Assembly (NCBI GenBank): GCA_021441665.1
Contig: JAGYYN010007418.1
Coordinates: 1-21,453 of the forward strand
Source of the DNA: Euplotes cf. woodruffi 2 WChen-2021
Lineage: Eukaryota; Ciliophora; Spirotrichea; Euplotida; Euplotidae
Reading direction: 5' to 3'
Length of the DNA: 21,453 bases
In this document: positions 1-9,606 of the stretch, in pieces
Layout of the letters: each line of letters opens with the position of its first letter
Position numbering within the stretch: the first letter of the stretch is position 1
The notes under the pieces: model-generated
Told to the model about the DNA's origin: nothing
The model's database searches: none
What the model saw: only the letters and a program-made list of their open reading frames with translations
Program-made: the position numbers and the translations under genes

Positions 1-310
1 GAAAACTCCAGTTTGGTATAGTCTACAAAAACACTCTTTAGATATTTGCTGCTGCGAATCAAGATATAAAACAGCGTCAATAGCGCACTAAGCAAACTAA
101 GTGTCAATATGTTGCTATTCAGTCGATTGTAAGGAAATGATTATTACCTGATGGGCTCTTTGCCACCCTTTCTTCTGAGCATGCTGTCTTTAACCATTTA
201 TATAAAGTTCGACAAGAAATTATATTAATAATATAATCTTCTGTATCAACAATATAATTAATCGATCTTAATATTTTTATATGTGAATCGTTGAAATTAA
301 TGGAGACCAT
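1..310 (-). CDS. Possible 5' fragment of an unidentified gene, running off the left edge
   Basis: An open frame starts at an ATG at 310-308 on the minus strand and reads MVSINFNDSHIKIL. A second open segment, about 116-1, encodes a hydrophobic stretch (NILTLSLLSALLTLFYIL) followed by basic and aromatic residues, as in one membrane helix. The two are in different frames and would need an intron. A TAG acceptor lies just before the second segment at about 117, but the best donor in the right phase (about 195) is not a strong consensus. I do not recognise the product, and the exon join is a guess. The fragment lies 182 bp downstream of the COA5 stop codon on the same strand. Confidence 0.25.
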
Positions 311-491
311 AGAGTAAGTGGTTGATAATAATCAATCAGAGTTTAACTTCAAAAAGTGGCATTTATAAAGTAAACGAAATCTCAGAAAATTGTCAAATGA
401 AAATAATAGCAAGCTTCATTTTGATATTTTGTTTTTACAATTTCAAATACAAGATAAATATGTTAATGGTACAGCAAACTTAGAAATTTAG

Positions 492-758
492 TTATATTCC
501 ATGTCTTGGATCTTTTCTAAAATCTTTACTTCTATCGATTAAAAATCTTTTGCATCTAAAGTAGTCAATACGAAGTGGGATGCATTCAACATTTATCTCT
601 TCGGTGGCTCACTTTTTGAAGTTTTCAGAATCTTTAAATCAATTTGAGTTGACAATGCAGTCTTTGAGCATTGCTCTACTTTCTTGGCATAGTTTTGGAT
701 GTTTTTCATGATCAGGTTCAAAGTACTTTTCCCAAATCCTTTTCAATCCAGCTGGCAT
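492..758 (-). CDS. COA5: Cytochrome c oxidase assembly factor COA5/PET191-like, twin CX9C protein
   Basis: An 88-aa protein appears when TGA is read as Cys; it is hidden under the standard code. It has a first CX9C pair (C24-C34), two further cysteines (C40, C50, both encoded by TGA), a second CX9C pair (C59-C69), then KRFLID and a basic FRKDPRH tail. The order and spacing match human COA5 and yeast Pet191 (CX9C, SxC, C, CX9C-KR..D..FR). Family members are small intermembrane-space proteins needed to assemble mitochondrial complex IV; this role comes from homology. The start is the first ATG (758-756) and the stop is TAA after an ATA codon. Length is typical of the family, with about 20 extra N-terminal residues. 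It is divergent from the HACD-like gene, with 129 bp between the two start codons. Confidence 0.9.
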
Positions 759-887
759 TTTTCTTTATAAAAATATTCAATATTGGCCTTTAATTTGATA
801 ATTTTTTGTTGAGTTTTAGTAAACAAAAAACTATTACATAAGTAAAAGCTTTCAAACAATTGATTTATAAAATAAAATTTAACAAGC

Positions 888-1671
888 ATGAAGAACTCAG
901 ATAACAAAGGAATCAAATTTTTCTTAGCTATTTACAATTCAGCCTTGATGTTTGCATCTGCAACTCTTGGTTACATATTGCTGTACACATTTTACATGCA
1001 GTCTGATAAAAGTACAAAGGGGACAACAAAGCTAAAACAAGACAGTACTAAAAATTACTTACAGCCACATATTCGCGTATTTTGATAAATTATTAGTTTA
1101 GAATCCCCGTAAAAACGACGCTTATTCATCAGAAGAACTGGCTAAGTTCTACACAGACTACAGATATGTGCTGATGGCTTATGAAGCAGTGCAATTTGCT
1201 GAACTGATCTTTCACACTGCAGGAATATCAAACCTGCGGTATAACGCACTGATCAACATTCTGGTCTCCAACTTTATGATATTCGTGATTGTGGATAAGT
1301 TCAACACCTCGTATACTTTTTACTGGATAAGCGCTCGAGTTGTGTCGAGAGGAGTCAAGCACATGTACAATTTCTACATTAATACCTTAGGCAGATACCA
1401 AATCATTGGCATGGACTACTTTAGATTTAATTCGTTCTACATTCTATACCCAGCAGAGCTTATTACTATGGGAGTTGCAGTGTGCTACTCGAAGACTCAG
1501 ATGGACAGCAGTCCTTATATATTCGAATATGAAGGCTTTTACATAAGCTGGTTCCACATTGGCGTATTGTTCATGATTGGTGCAGCAGCAAACTTTGCAA
1601 GCACCTCACATTACCTCCACAATAAAAGACAAGAGCTGATCGAACTCTACATTGAAAAATACGCTCTATAG
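888..1671 (+). CDS. Very-long-chain (3R)-3-hydroxyacyl-CoA dehydratase-like (HACD/PTPLA/PHS1) membrane protein
   Basis: Two exons, 888-1076 and 1102-1671, flank a 25-nt phase-0 intron (GTATTTTG...TTTAG) and give about 252 aa, normal for the family. Exon 1 holds a first membrane segment starting FLAIYNSALM, like the YNxxM of PTPLA proteins. Exon 2 shows the family order: AVQFAELIFHTAGI, then ILVSNFMIFVIV, VVSRGVKHMYNFY, FRFNSFYILYPAEL and a last hydrophobic segment. HACD enzymes are ER multi-span proteins that dehydrate 3-hydroxyacyl-CoA in very-long-chain fatty acid elongation. In typical members the motif after the RY block is YPxGxxxE with a catalytic Glu at the end. Here it reads YPAELITM, so that Glu is not at the expected spacing, and activity is uncertain. 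Stop is TAG. Family assignment is good; catalytic status is open. Confidence 0.7.
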
Positions 1672-1969
1672 ACACTAATTACAATTTTATGATAAATTCA
1701 AAACAAATTCAAACTGGATTAAATTTTATTCCGCAAAAATTTATTGATTGTTAACATTAACCGACATTTGCACTTGAGGTTCAAAATCACCAATTTTATA
1801 TTTTTAGCATCTATCAGGAATAGCAAAAAACAAATGCATTTGAGATTGCTAGTCTTGAGCAGATTGATTAGTCAAGAGACACAAATTCTTAGTTATTATC
1901 GTACACTCGCACCCTTCCTCCATTTGATGCACAAGTCTCAATTATTGCTATTCAATTGGAGAACGCAAA

Positions 1970-2897
1970 ATGATTGAATTTGTGACTATAATAAATATTT
2001 CAACAATGGTGCTAATGAACTTCGTTGGTGGTATATTCCTAGGAACTGGACTTACCCTGTAATTAAAAATTATTATTTTTAGTAATATACATAAATAAAA
2101 TTTATATTTTTTAAGCGTGAAAAAAAAAAACTAACTTTAACCCTGTAGAATTAGGCAATTTTATTATAGTAAAATAACTCTATCTCAGCTGGATAAAAAT
2201 TAGTTGCTGATCAAAAAAATTAAGTTCAAAATTACCCTTGGCAGCATGACTTATCAGCTGTATGCTGTCATGCAAAGACTCAGTGTTCCTCTTCACATAT
2301 GCGCATCTATACTACCCTCACGCTGACATGCTAAGGGTTAAGAGAAAAAGGGAGGGAGTTGCACTTCCTCCAAAATTTTGGGACACCTACCTCATCAACA
2401 CAATAAGATTATACTTCAGTTTTTGGTATAAAATCATGCCGTTTCTATATAATGAATATTTTATCGAACCAAAGAAAGTACAGTCGGATAACACTTATCT
2501 TCATGATGAGTTCAACAACTGCCTGAGCTTGATTTCAGACCCGAAGTCTGTTAGCCAAATTTCTGAGACTGCGACAGCTCAGCTCAAAACAACTGAAAAT
2601 AATGAAGAAGAAAAGAGTGAAGAGGCGAAAGATCAGGCTGCAGAAAGCAACCAAACTAGCGAGAAAAAAGTCACGTTCCAGCAGATTGAAATGATGCTTG
2701 ACCAAATTAGAAAAGTCGATTCTGAAAAATTTAAAGGTAAAGGACCTTGGTTCATTAATCTCATAAAACTTAATACTAAATTAAATTGTTTCACCGCTGC
2801 TAATAATATTTTAATAGAAATCAAGGAAAATGCAAGAACTCTTAAGACTATTGAGTTTAATGAAGAATATATCAACTCAATGCAAAAGAAAAGTTAG
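1970..2897 (+). CDS. Unrecognised protein with N-terminal membrane segment; exon structure unresolved
   Basis: A long open frame runs from about 2183 to a TAG at 2895-2897. Its central part (VALPPKFWDTYLINTIRLYF) is hydrophobic and aromatic. It is followed by an acidic Glu/Gln/Lys-rich linker (about 2590-2660) and a basic amphipathic C-terminal half. Upstream, an ATG at 1970 begins MIEFVTIINISTMVLMNF, a good membrane helix that ends at a donor-like GTAATT (2059). A 122-143-nt intron to acceptors at 2179 or 2201 would put it in frame with the long exon. A third frame at about 2209-2290 (KFKITLGSMTYQLY) also looks coding, so the 5' part is uncertain. After the TAG another segment stays open to 3126 (LYSVLLLIKKASIRVAIE) and may be a further exon. 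I do not recognise the family. Confidence 0.45.
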
Positions 2898-3180
2898 GGG
2901 CATTCAAAGGTTCATTAACCTCAACTTTCTCAATATTTTTAATATTTAAAATAAATATTTTATATATCTTATACTCAGTTTTGCTTCTGATTAAAAAAGC
3001 AAGCATTAGAGTCGCAATAGAAATGTTGAAGCAAAACGAAAATGGAATTAAATATTTGCTTGAGTTTCGAAGGCAACGAAACAATATCAATTCGATCAGT
3101 ATATTACATAAGAATATAATAGTTTAAATCGATCAAAACTATATTTGAATTTGTTTAAGAAACGTATCTTATCATTGCAA
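2898..3180. other. Spacer or possible 3' exon between two convergent genes
   Basis: On the plus strand 2900-3126 is free of TAA/TAG in one frame and encodes a hydrophobic run followed by a basic, helix-like tail ending LHKNIIV before TAA. It could join the gene upstream by an intron from a weak GTTAGG donor (2893) to a CTCAG acceptor (about 2978), which keeps the frame. The middle is very AT-rich, as expected of an intron. The minus-strand frame over the same bases has no recognisable features. Confidence 0.3.
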
Positions 3181-4204
3181 TTAATCTACTTTCATTTTAT
3201 TAGAGTCGAAGGAGAAGTTCTTCCAAGTCAATGAACCTGTTTCTAATACCTTATTATCAGCTGCAGAGTCAAATGGTACCATTTCAGTAAATTCATTATC
3301 GATATACTTGGTATCATCGTCTGAATCTAACTTTGGCTTGAACGGTGGGATGATTTTCTTTTCAAGCAGAATTTCCCAATCAACTTGAGAATACCAAGGA
3401 TGATCTTTGATTTCCTGAGCATCTCCACTACCACCTCCAAGCCTTTCGTTAGGATCCTTCTTGAAGAGTCCGGCAAGTAAATCTTTGCAGGCGGAGCTCA
3501 TGTCATCTGGATACTCGGGTTCTCCGGACTTAATTTGCTTGAAGAGTTTCTCTCTGTTGTCTTTTTCGTAAAACGGAGGAAGTCCGACAATCATCTCGTA
3601 AATGATAGAGCCTAAAGACCACCAATCTACAGCTTTGCCGTGCCCCTTCCTTTCTAAAATTTCTGGGGCTAAGTATTCTGGCGTTCCTCAAAAGGACATC
3701 GCGTCTTTGTCTGAAATGACGTTTTCTTTAGCCAGACCGAAGTCAGTGAGTTTTATATATCCATCTGAGTTGATAAGCACGTTTTCTGGCTTTAGATCTC
3801 GGTAAATTACATCATGTTTGTGCAGATGTTCTAATGCCAATACCATCTGAGCTGAATAGAATCTCGTCACCTCTTCGTCGAAGTTTTCGACTCTTTGCAG
3901 ATGGAAAAACAGCTCTCCTCCAGGACAGAATTCCAGCGCAAAGTACAGTTTCTCAGGATTATGAAACGCGTATCTAAGATTGACGATGAACGGGTGGTTG
4001 ATCGTTTCGAGAATAAATCTTTCTGTTTTTGTATGCGCCTCTTGCTTTCTCTTTTTAAGATACGACTTCTTGAGCATTTTGATCGCAAGCACCTCCTGCG
4101 TGTCTTTCTTCCTCGCAAGCATGACGGTTCCGTAGGATCCTTTGCCCACAACTTTGAGGAGAGTAAAGTCGTCGATCGTAAGTTTTTTTGTCTTCTGACT
4201 CCAT
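3181..4204 (-). CDS. AGC-family serine/threonine protein kinase, Akt/S6K/SGK-like, without PH domain
   Basis: The kinase domain is complete: glycine loop GKGSYG, catalytic lysine in LAIKML, YRDLKPEN catalytic loop, DFGLAKE, activation segment SF-C-GTPEYLAPE (Cys encoded by TGA at 3687-3685), VDWWSLG, and the AGC C-terminal tail with DTKYIDNEFTEM and a final NFSFD like the FxxF hydrophobic motif. The region just before the loop, KKLTIDDFTLLKVVGKG, resembles Akt and S6K. The best start is ATG at 4204-4202 (MESEDKK), but this ATG is one base out of phase with the kinase frame across a run of seven A (4189-4183). Either that run has one base too many in the assembly, or there is an upstream exon joined near CAG 4199-4197. 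The protein would be about 341 aa, with no PH or other regulatory domain, so upstream signals cannot be inferred. Stop is TAA. Confidence 0.88.
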
Positions 4205-5696
4205 TTGCCAATGATATTGTTTTATTCAATCGTAAATAAATACAGTGCAGCTGCAGTGGGGTCAACAACCGCAAGTTTTATTTTAGTGAGGATGAATCAA
4301 ATAGATTAATTGGCTTTCAATAATTTTGTATATATGCTTAAGTCGATTTATTTTTGCAGTTTTGATGGAGTTCGGGATTGAAAACACGAATAAACATGCC
4401 GAAACTCAATGCCTCAGCAATTGATCCTTCTTGATAGTTTGTGATCAGAGTTAAGTCTAGCGTAACAAGTTTGTTTGTGGAGACTTTGTCACACATGTGT
4501 GTGAGGGCCAAACTCATCATAGGGTTTAAAACCTTCAAAGAAGGATCAATACTTCTTGATTTTTATTTCTCATTTATATGCAGCCGAAATTGCAAAATTC
4601 TATGGGTTTCAATTAAAGAAATATAATTTAGATCGAGCTAAGATTGAATGAATAATAAGTTCAATTTGGTAGTTTAGTCAGGTTGGTTGGAACTTAACTT
4701 AGGTATTTATTAAGAATTCAGCTTAATTTTAAATTAATATTTCTTCTTGAATTTTTTACGTCAATTTATGATTTTTAAATTATCAAATTTTAATTTTAAA
4801 TTATCTCTTTATAATTTTATATTGAATTAAATACTTATATTTACTACATAATATTTATAAATCCTTTTTCAGCACATTAAAAGCTTTCCAAACGCTATTC
4901 TAAAAAATAATCATTCGTTCAAATATATCTCAAAATTCACACTTTCCCTCTCCATCATATCCCACTTGCTGAACTCCAAATTCAGCTCTACAAAAACCCA
5001 TACCCTTAAACCTCTACAATCTTTTCAATTTTTGCATCAGCATATCTCCCTCAATTCCATTCCCCACCATACTTCCTTATCTGCTCTTCACCAATCCTAT
5101 TGATATCTGCTCTGCAACCCATTCATCTCCAAATCAATATTTGCCTGCAAGTCTGCCTGTAATAAGCTAAAATACATTTTTTTAGTTAGCTAAATTCTTG
5201 ATTTTTATTGATATCCAATCAATGTTTAGGATTTAGACAAACTATATTACTGCAGACTGCATTTATTGCGAGGTCGATCATCAAGGTTGTTATGGATAAC
5301 ACGTAAAATGAGTCTTTGATTTTAAGATACAGTTGGTTAGAGTCATTTTTAAAATTTAGAATATTTTTTGATGTTTATTCACTGTGAAATACTTTTTTGA
5401 GACTGATTGCTTAAAGTATTTTTTAGTGAGATCTTTTTTTTTTCGTTCCTATAATAAATTTTCTTAATATATATTTAAAATATATTATATTTTCACAATT
5501 TTTTATACAAAAATAAATCTTCACTATAAAAAAAAACATATTGATCACAATCATCACTAAAATATGACGATTAAAAGCTCAATTTTCTCACTAAAAAATG
5601 AAGGAAAAAACTCAAGACCGACTTTCCATTCCAAACCACTTAACCCACCTTCAAAACGCTTCCAAACCCAAATCTTCTTTATATAAAACTTGTGAT
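4205..5696. other. Long intergenic spacer: AT-rich with a C-rich segment and a small inverted-repeat structure
   Basis: No gene could be supported. A minus-strand open frame at 4338-4538 (MKVLNPMMSLALTHM) has a faint leucine-rich-repeat look but no exons around it. Positions 4419-4550 are bounded by a 13-bp inverted repeat. From 4640 to 5590 the DNA is mostly A/T with poly-A and poly-T runs. An exception is 4880-5165, where the plus strand is markedly rich in C and T and poor in G; this bias resumes at about 5600 and continues into the FLYWCH gene. Part of the right-hand side may be the 3' region of that gene. Confidence 0.5.
4419..4550. repeat. 13-bp perfect inverted repeat enclosing 106 bp
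   Basis: The left arm ATTGATCCTTCTT (4419-4431) is exactly repeated as its reverse complement AAGAAGGATCAAT (4538-4550). The enclosed segment holds a 12-bp palindrome, CACACATGTGTG (4490-4501). No coding role is evident and no clear target-site duplication flanks the arms. It could be a tiny inverted-repeat element remnant or a hairpin-forming regulatory site. The arms are too short for certainty. Confidence 0.4.
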
Positions 5697-6026
5697 CTAC
5701 TCATTCCTAATCTCAGAAATAAACTTAAACAGCGGCATGCACACGATCTGCCTGACTCGATCTTCAATTTCCTTCTGCCACTGGTCCCTGCGTCTCTTCC
5801 TGCCATACACCCGTTTCGCCAGTTCCTTGTCGTGTCAATGCCTGCCCTCGACGACCTCGACCCGTCCGTCCTTATCCGCCTTAATCCTGGCCTTGCAGCC
5901 ATCGCTGTGCCTGGATCAGCAAAAGACCCTGAAATTCGGGGTGGTTTTAGACAGCAGCAGCAAAGACCCGGAGAAGTCGGTGTATTCGGTTGCTGAGACC
6001 GGTCACGGGGTGAGTAAATTTGACAT
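5697..6026 (-). CDS. Small FLYWCH/WRKY-GCM1-like zinc-finger protein
   Basis: A single-exon frame of 109 aa with three TGA codons read as Cys (C8, C37, C64). The core FRVFCCSRHSDGCKARIKA, then DKDGRVEVVEGRHCHD, matches the FLYWCH-type finger: aromatic-x-C, a basic turn, CxAR, a beta hairpin with DGxV, and a final HxH (H63, H65). C36 or C37 together with C44 complete the ligand set. The C-terminal third is basic and helical (KRVYGRKRRRDQWQKEI), as in a nucleic-acid-binding tail. FLYWCH fingers bind DNA and occur both in host regulators and in Mutator-like transposases; no transposase domain is seen here. The stop is TAG after GAG. The start ATG (6026-6024) overlaps, on the opposite strand, the proposed start of the RING gene. 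GC content is higher than in the neighbours. Confidence 0.72.
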
Positions 6027-7893
6027 GCAGGGGCACGGCGGGAGGGGCTGATGTACGAAGGGTTAATTTTTAGAATTATTGAATTTTCAGTGGGTGCTAT
6101 GGACTAATTTGTAGTGTATTGGACCAGGGACGAGCACAGGGACTGGAGAAGTGGGGCTGACCAGGATTATAAGGCCTATCGAGAGTATTTTGGAGCTGCT
6201 CATGAAAGACAGAGGCTTGATAGGTGAGGAATTGAGGTCATCTGTAGGAATTATGAAGGAGGAATGGAGTATAGGAGGAGTCAGGAAGAGATTAAGAATT
6301 TGGCGATGCTTAAACGGGCGAGTGTCGTGTCGCAACGTAAGTTTTGACGCTTTTAGAGGATTCAGAAGGGTTTGGAATGGGTGGGGTGGTGTAGGGGTGA
6401 GTTTTTTTGGATAGGTTTAAGTGCTGAGAGGTATGGAAGAGAAGGAAGATCGCCTTCAAATGTATCTCAGTATTGTTATCAGGAGTATAATCCAGCAAGC
6501 CCTCAGATAAAGCGATATGAAACTGAGATGAGGTATATATTTAATTATTAGTTTCAAAGTTTTTAATTTAACTGAAATTTTTTCAAAGAAATTCTCCATG
6601 AAACTACGGAAAGTGAGACTCAGCTCAAAAAGTAAAGCTAAATTCATATCATCACAATACAGATCTCAAATACTGGAAGCGAGTTTCTAAGCTCTTACAA
6701 TTCAATACGTGAGTTTTGCCACTCTCCACTTCGTTTATCAAATTCAAAAAGTGAAAATGTTTACGAGCACAAAGAAAATCTAATAATTTCAAAAGAATCG
6801 GATAGAATAAAATTGTTAGAAAAAGAGATTCAGGTAATTCATATGATAAAAATTCGAAGCAATTTTTTTAAATCTAAAAACCAACTTAACTCCATTTTCT
6901 TTTAAATTTCATATATGAATAATTTAGAATAAAAATTCAAATTTTAAATATTCAAAGGCCGATTTTTATTTTTAAAATCAGTTTTAATTTTCTAAAAATA
7001 GATGATGTCAGAAAGACTTTTAGAAAAAGACGACAAAATATCGAAATTATCAAACAAATGCCAATCTTACAAAGAAAAGCTATGCAAAGAAGCAAGTGCA
7101 GTCAGAGAGCTAAAATCAGAAAACATCGAGTTGCACAAAAAGATATTCCACTGCTTCACAATTTCAGATCAAGCAGCTGAATATTGAGAACTCAAGCAAG
7201 GCCAGCCAAATCCAGCGACTTGTCGAGTCACTGCAGGTAGTTCCTAACGACTACATTTAGGCTGAAAGAGTTAATAATTCGAGAAATGAGCAGATCGAGC
7301 AGGCTCCAGAGCTCGAAGGGATTCCTGAGATCGATGTCAGCGCTATCCCACCGGTGCAGCAAGGTAACTTAATTTTAAAAATTAGCTAATGAAAGTATAG
7401 AAACCTCAATAATCGGCACTTTGTAAGCTATTGCGAATTAATGAATAGAGACCTCATCAGAAACATCGAGGAAAGAGTCGGCCCTATCATCGAAAGAGGC
7501 GATAACTTATTCAATAACCTTAGGAATATCCAACAGCGAAGACTGCTAAGAAACGCAGCACTAATCGACGCAAATCCAAGAGTCGCCGATATACGGACTT
7601 ATGAAGACCTGCTAAACTTAGAAGCCCAGCTTCATGTGAGAAATAGCGGAGGATATAGCAGCGAAATGATCGGAAAAATACCGCAGTTTAAGTACTCTGA
7701 ACTTGCAGAAGAAGCGAAAAGAAACTGTAAAGACGATGTTTGTCCAATATGCTGAGACGTTTACAAAGATGACGATAGCGTCAAGATTATCGGCTGAAAT
7801 CATATATATCACCAACAGTGCATATCCGAGTGGTTGTCGATTAACAAAAACTGTCCTCTTTGTAAAAAGAAAGCAATAATTCATTATAATTAA
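6025..7893 (+). CDS. Coiled-coil RING-H2 protein, probable E3 ubiquitin ligase, 11 exons
   Basis: Exons: 6025-6061, 6115-6223, 6248-6336, 6357-6380, 6415-6532, 6589-6631, 6663-6833, 7002-7236, 7261-7363, 7386-7422, 7449-7893. All ten introns are GT-AG, 20-56 nt except one of 168 nt. The product is about 469 aa: a charged N-terminal half, heptad-like coiled coils (about 6780-7236), then a C-terminal RING-H2 finger reading CPICC, 11 residues, IIGCNHIYHQQC, then CPLC. The third zinc ligand is encoded by TGA (7795-7797), as is the Cys after CPIC (7753-7755). RING-H2 proteins recruit E2 enzymes; the substrate is unknown. In exon 8 the frame changes by one base near a run of five A (7137-7141). Removing one A restores a continuous coiled coil; a 67-nt GT-AG intron there would also work. 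The first exon is the least certain. Stop TAA lies 33 bp from the convergent neighbour's stop. Confidence 0.8.
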
Positions 7894-7926
7894 CTTGCCA
7901 TATGTGTTTAAAATATTTGAATAAGA

Positions 7927-9177
7927 TTAAATTTCAAAAGAATATAAGTATCTATGAAGTGTCGCCACAGCGCTTTCGTATTGCAGACCTTTGTCAAGAT
8001 TATTAATTCCTGTGTTATCGATCAGCTGTCGCTTAATATTTTTAATATTTTCTTGCTCAATGTCATTTGCAGTCTTAATTACATCGTCATGAGTGAATCC
8101 TTTATCGATCAGATCTTTAGTCGTGATTTTTTGATTTGTTTCAGGAGACAGAACGGGTTGATTAGTAATGACATCCATCGCTTCTCTTATATACTTCCTT
8201 CGATAGTTCTTCTTCGGTACCGTGACTCGAGGTTGCTTTTTGGGCTTTTTGATATTGCGATGCATCCCTGTTTTTAATAGCTCCTCGACTTCCTTATTTT
8301 TCCTTTTTGCATCTTGCTGTCTTTGTAAATGTTCAGAAACCCCATCAAAAGTTAATCATGTAAGCTGAGGGTTAACATTTCTCGAGGTGTTGGCAAACAC
8401 CCTCTTGGAGTATCTTTTAGTTTCAACGTGATTATCGTTAATTTCTTTCTGTATAATTTCGTCTTGAAGCTTTCTTTGCTCTTCGATCCACTTTTGCTGG
8501 TTCTGCTTCCAGTTGATGCAGCGCTCATAAAATTTGCCTGTCGTCCTCGAGTTGGATCTGTTAAGATACCCAGGTCTGTCAAGGTTAGGCTGGAACGTGC
8601 ACATAAGCGTCTCCTTAAATTTCTGAAATATCTGATTGCGGATGTACATTTTATCCCTTTCATCGCTATTTTTATTTATCCTCTTTATAAAGTTTTTGAA
8701 AAATATGACTTTTGCCTTTCCTTTTCGAAGACAAAGACCGCGACATTTTACTGATCTTCGGCTTGAAAGGAAACTGCTCAAATGTTATATAGTTTTTATT
8801 AACTGATGCTGGCCTCAGACTTCGCTTGTGAGTTGAAAAAGGAGTTGAGCTGTAATTGCCTCTTAAAGTCTTCGTTGCTTTCGATCTAAATTTACTGTCA
8901 GGAACCATCGTGATGCAAATGTAAATTACCTGATGTTTTTGGTACTTTTTCCTTCAATTTTCTTCGGTCTTGGAGGCAGCTGCTCTGACTTGTAGTGGCT
9001 ATAAGATTTTCAATAATTACGTTAAATATAAATAATTATAGGCAAAGGTGGTTACAATTCAAGTGGGTCGATCGTATCATGAGATATGTCTATTTTTTCT
9101 GGACTGTGCTTGAGCGATGCTTTGCTCTCAGCATTGTTGTCTGTATCTTTCGTTGCTTTTGTGCTTTCAGTCTCCAT
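7927..9177 (-). CDS. Basic 'FxPK'-motif protein, likely cytoskeletal or ciliary; decoded with one +1 frameshift
   Basis: Exons 9177-9056, 8998-8930 and 8894-7927, with introns of 57 and 35 nt. The frame from ATG 9177 reaches AAA-TAA at 8677-8672. Skipping the T of the stop codon continues as KNSDERDKMYIRNQIF without a break to TAA at 7929-7927, giving about 385 aa. The protein is Lys/Arg-rich, with FPFKPKISKMSRSL and CTFQPNLDR, resembling the repeated 'TFxPKxN' motifs seen in large families of ciliate and flagellate proteins. It also has a helical region around QQKWIEEQRKLQDEII. I know of no enzymatic domain, and the cytoskeletal or ciliary role is only inferred from the motif type. At least one TGA is read as Cys (in QLTCLTF). 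An ATG inside the second intron (about 8908) would give a misleading start. Confidence 0.72.
8672..8677 (-). promoter_or_regulatory. Programmed +1 ribosomal frameshift site AAA-TAA-A
   Basis: On the minus strand GAT-AAA-TAA-AAA lies in frame in the FxPK-motif gene. Coding resumes in the +1 frame directly after the skipped T (KEDK then KNSDERDK). The AAA-stop context is the known Euplotes shift signal. Confidence 0.8.
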
Positions 9178-9606
9178 ATTTTATTCAACAACTACCTTTG
9201 CAAAGTTTTATTTTATGATAGTTCAATTAAAATTTAATTAGATTTTTTAGGCTGTATTGAAATGATGACTCAATTAGAGATCATTGCTAAATTTTAACGA
9301 ATTGGAGAACAGATACTGAAAGTCCAAAAAAATATCAGTAGACCATGCAGGAAACAACTGATATAGAAACCTCTAAGATCTCCAGGCTCTACTTGCTGAT
9401 CTCCTTCTGTCGCTCAGTTCATTTCTGACATCAGCGGGGTTTTCATAACTTTCATTACATTTGGGGAAGACAAGTTTTTACTAGAGGGATGGACCCGAAC
9501 ACGATTTTGCTGAATTCTTCTTTGGAGAATCTATACTCAAATTTAGTAAAATACATTATAAAAGCTTAAGACTTATTCAAAATAGCATGTTAAATTAAAT
9601 ACACAT
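9178..9606. other. Intergenic stretch with a possible small plus-strand ORF
   Basis: This lies between two minus-strand genes. A plus-strand frame from ATG 9345 to TAA 9567-9569 (74 codons, one TGA) begins MQETTDIETSKISRLYLL. A second plus-strand frame over about 9370-9540 (GVFITFITFGEDKFLLEG) is also open and hydrophobic. Neither matches a family I know, and there is no intron pattern to support either. The rest is AT-rich. Confidence 0.25.

Noticed and set aside
1744-1977. Plus-strand open frame before the unknown gene
   Set aside because: No ATG start in the right place, composition is not protein-like, and it runs into the start of the better exon at 1970 in another frame.
5598-5996. Plus-strand open frame of 132 codons (MKEKTQDRLS...) and an overlapping one from 5692
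   Set aside because: Both lie antisense to the FLYWCH-like gene, whose zinc-ligand pattern is specific. High GC and few stops explain the antisense openness. I keep only a note that an extra RING exon might lie at its right end.
7441-7448. ATG at 7441 as the start of a separate RING gene
   Set aside because: It lies inside a GT-AG intron (7423-7448); the exon continues the upstream coiled-coil frame.
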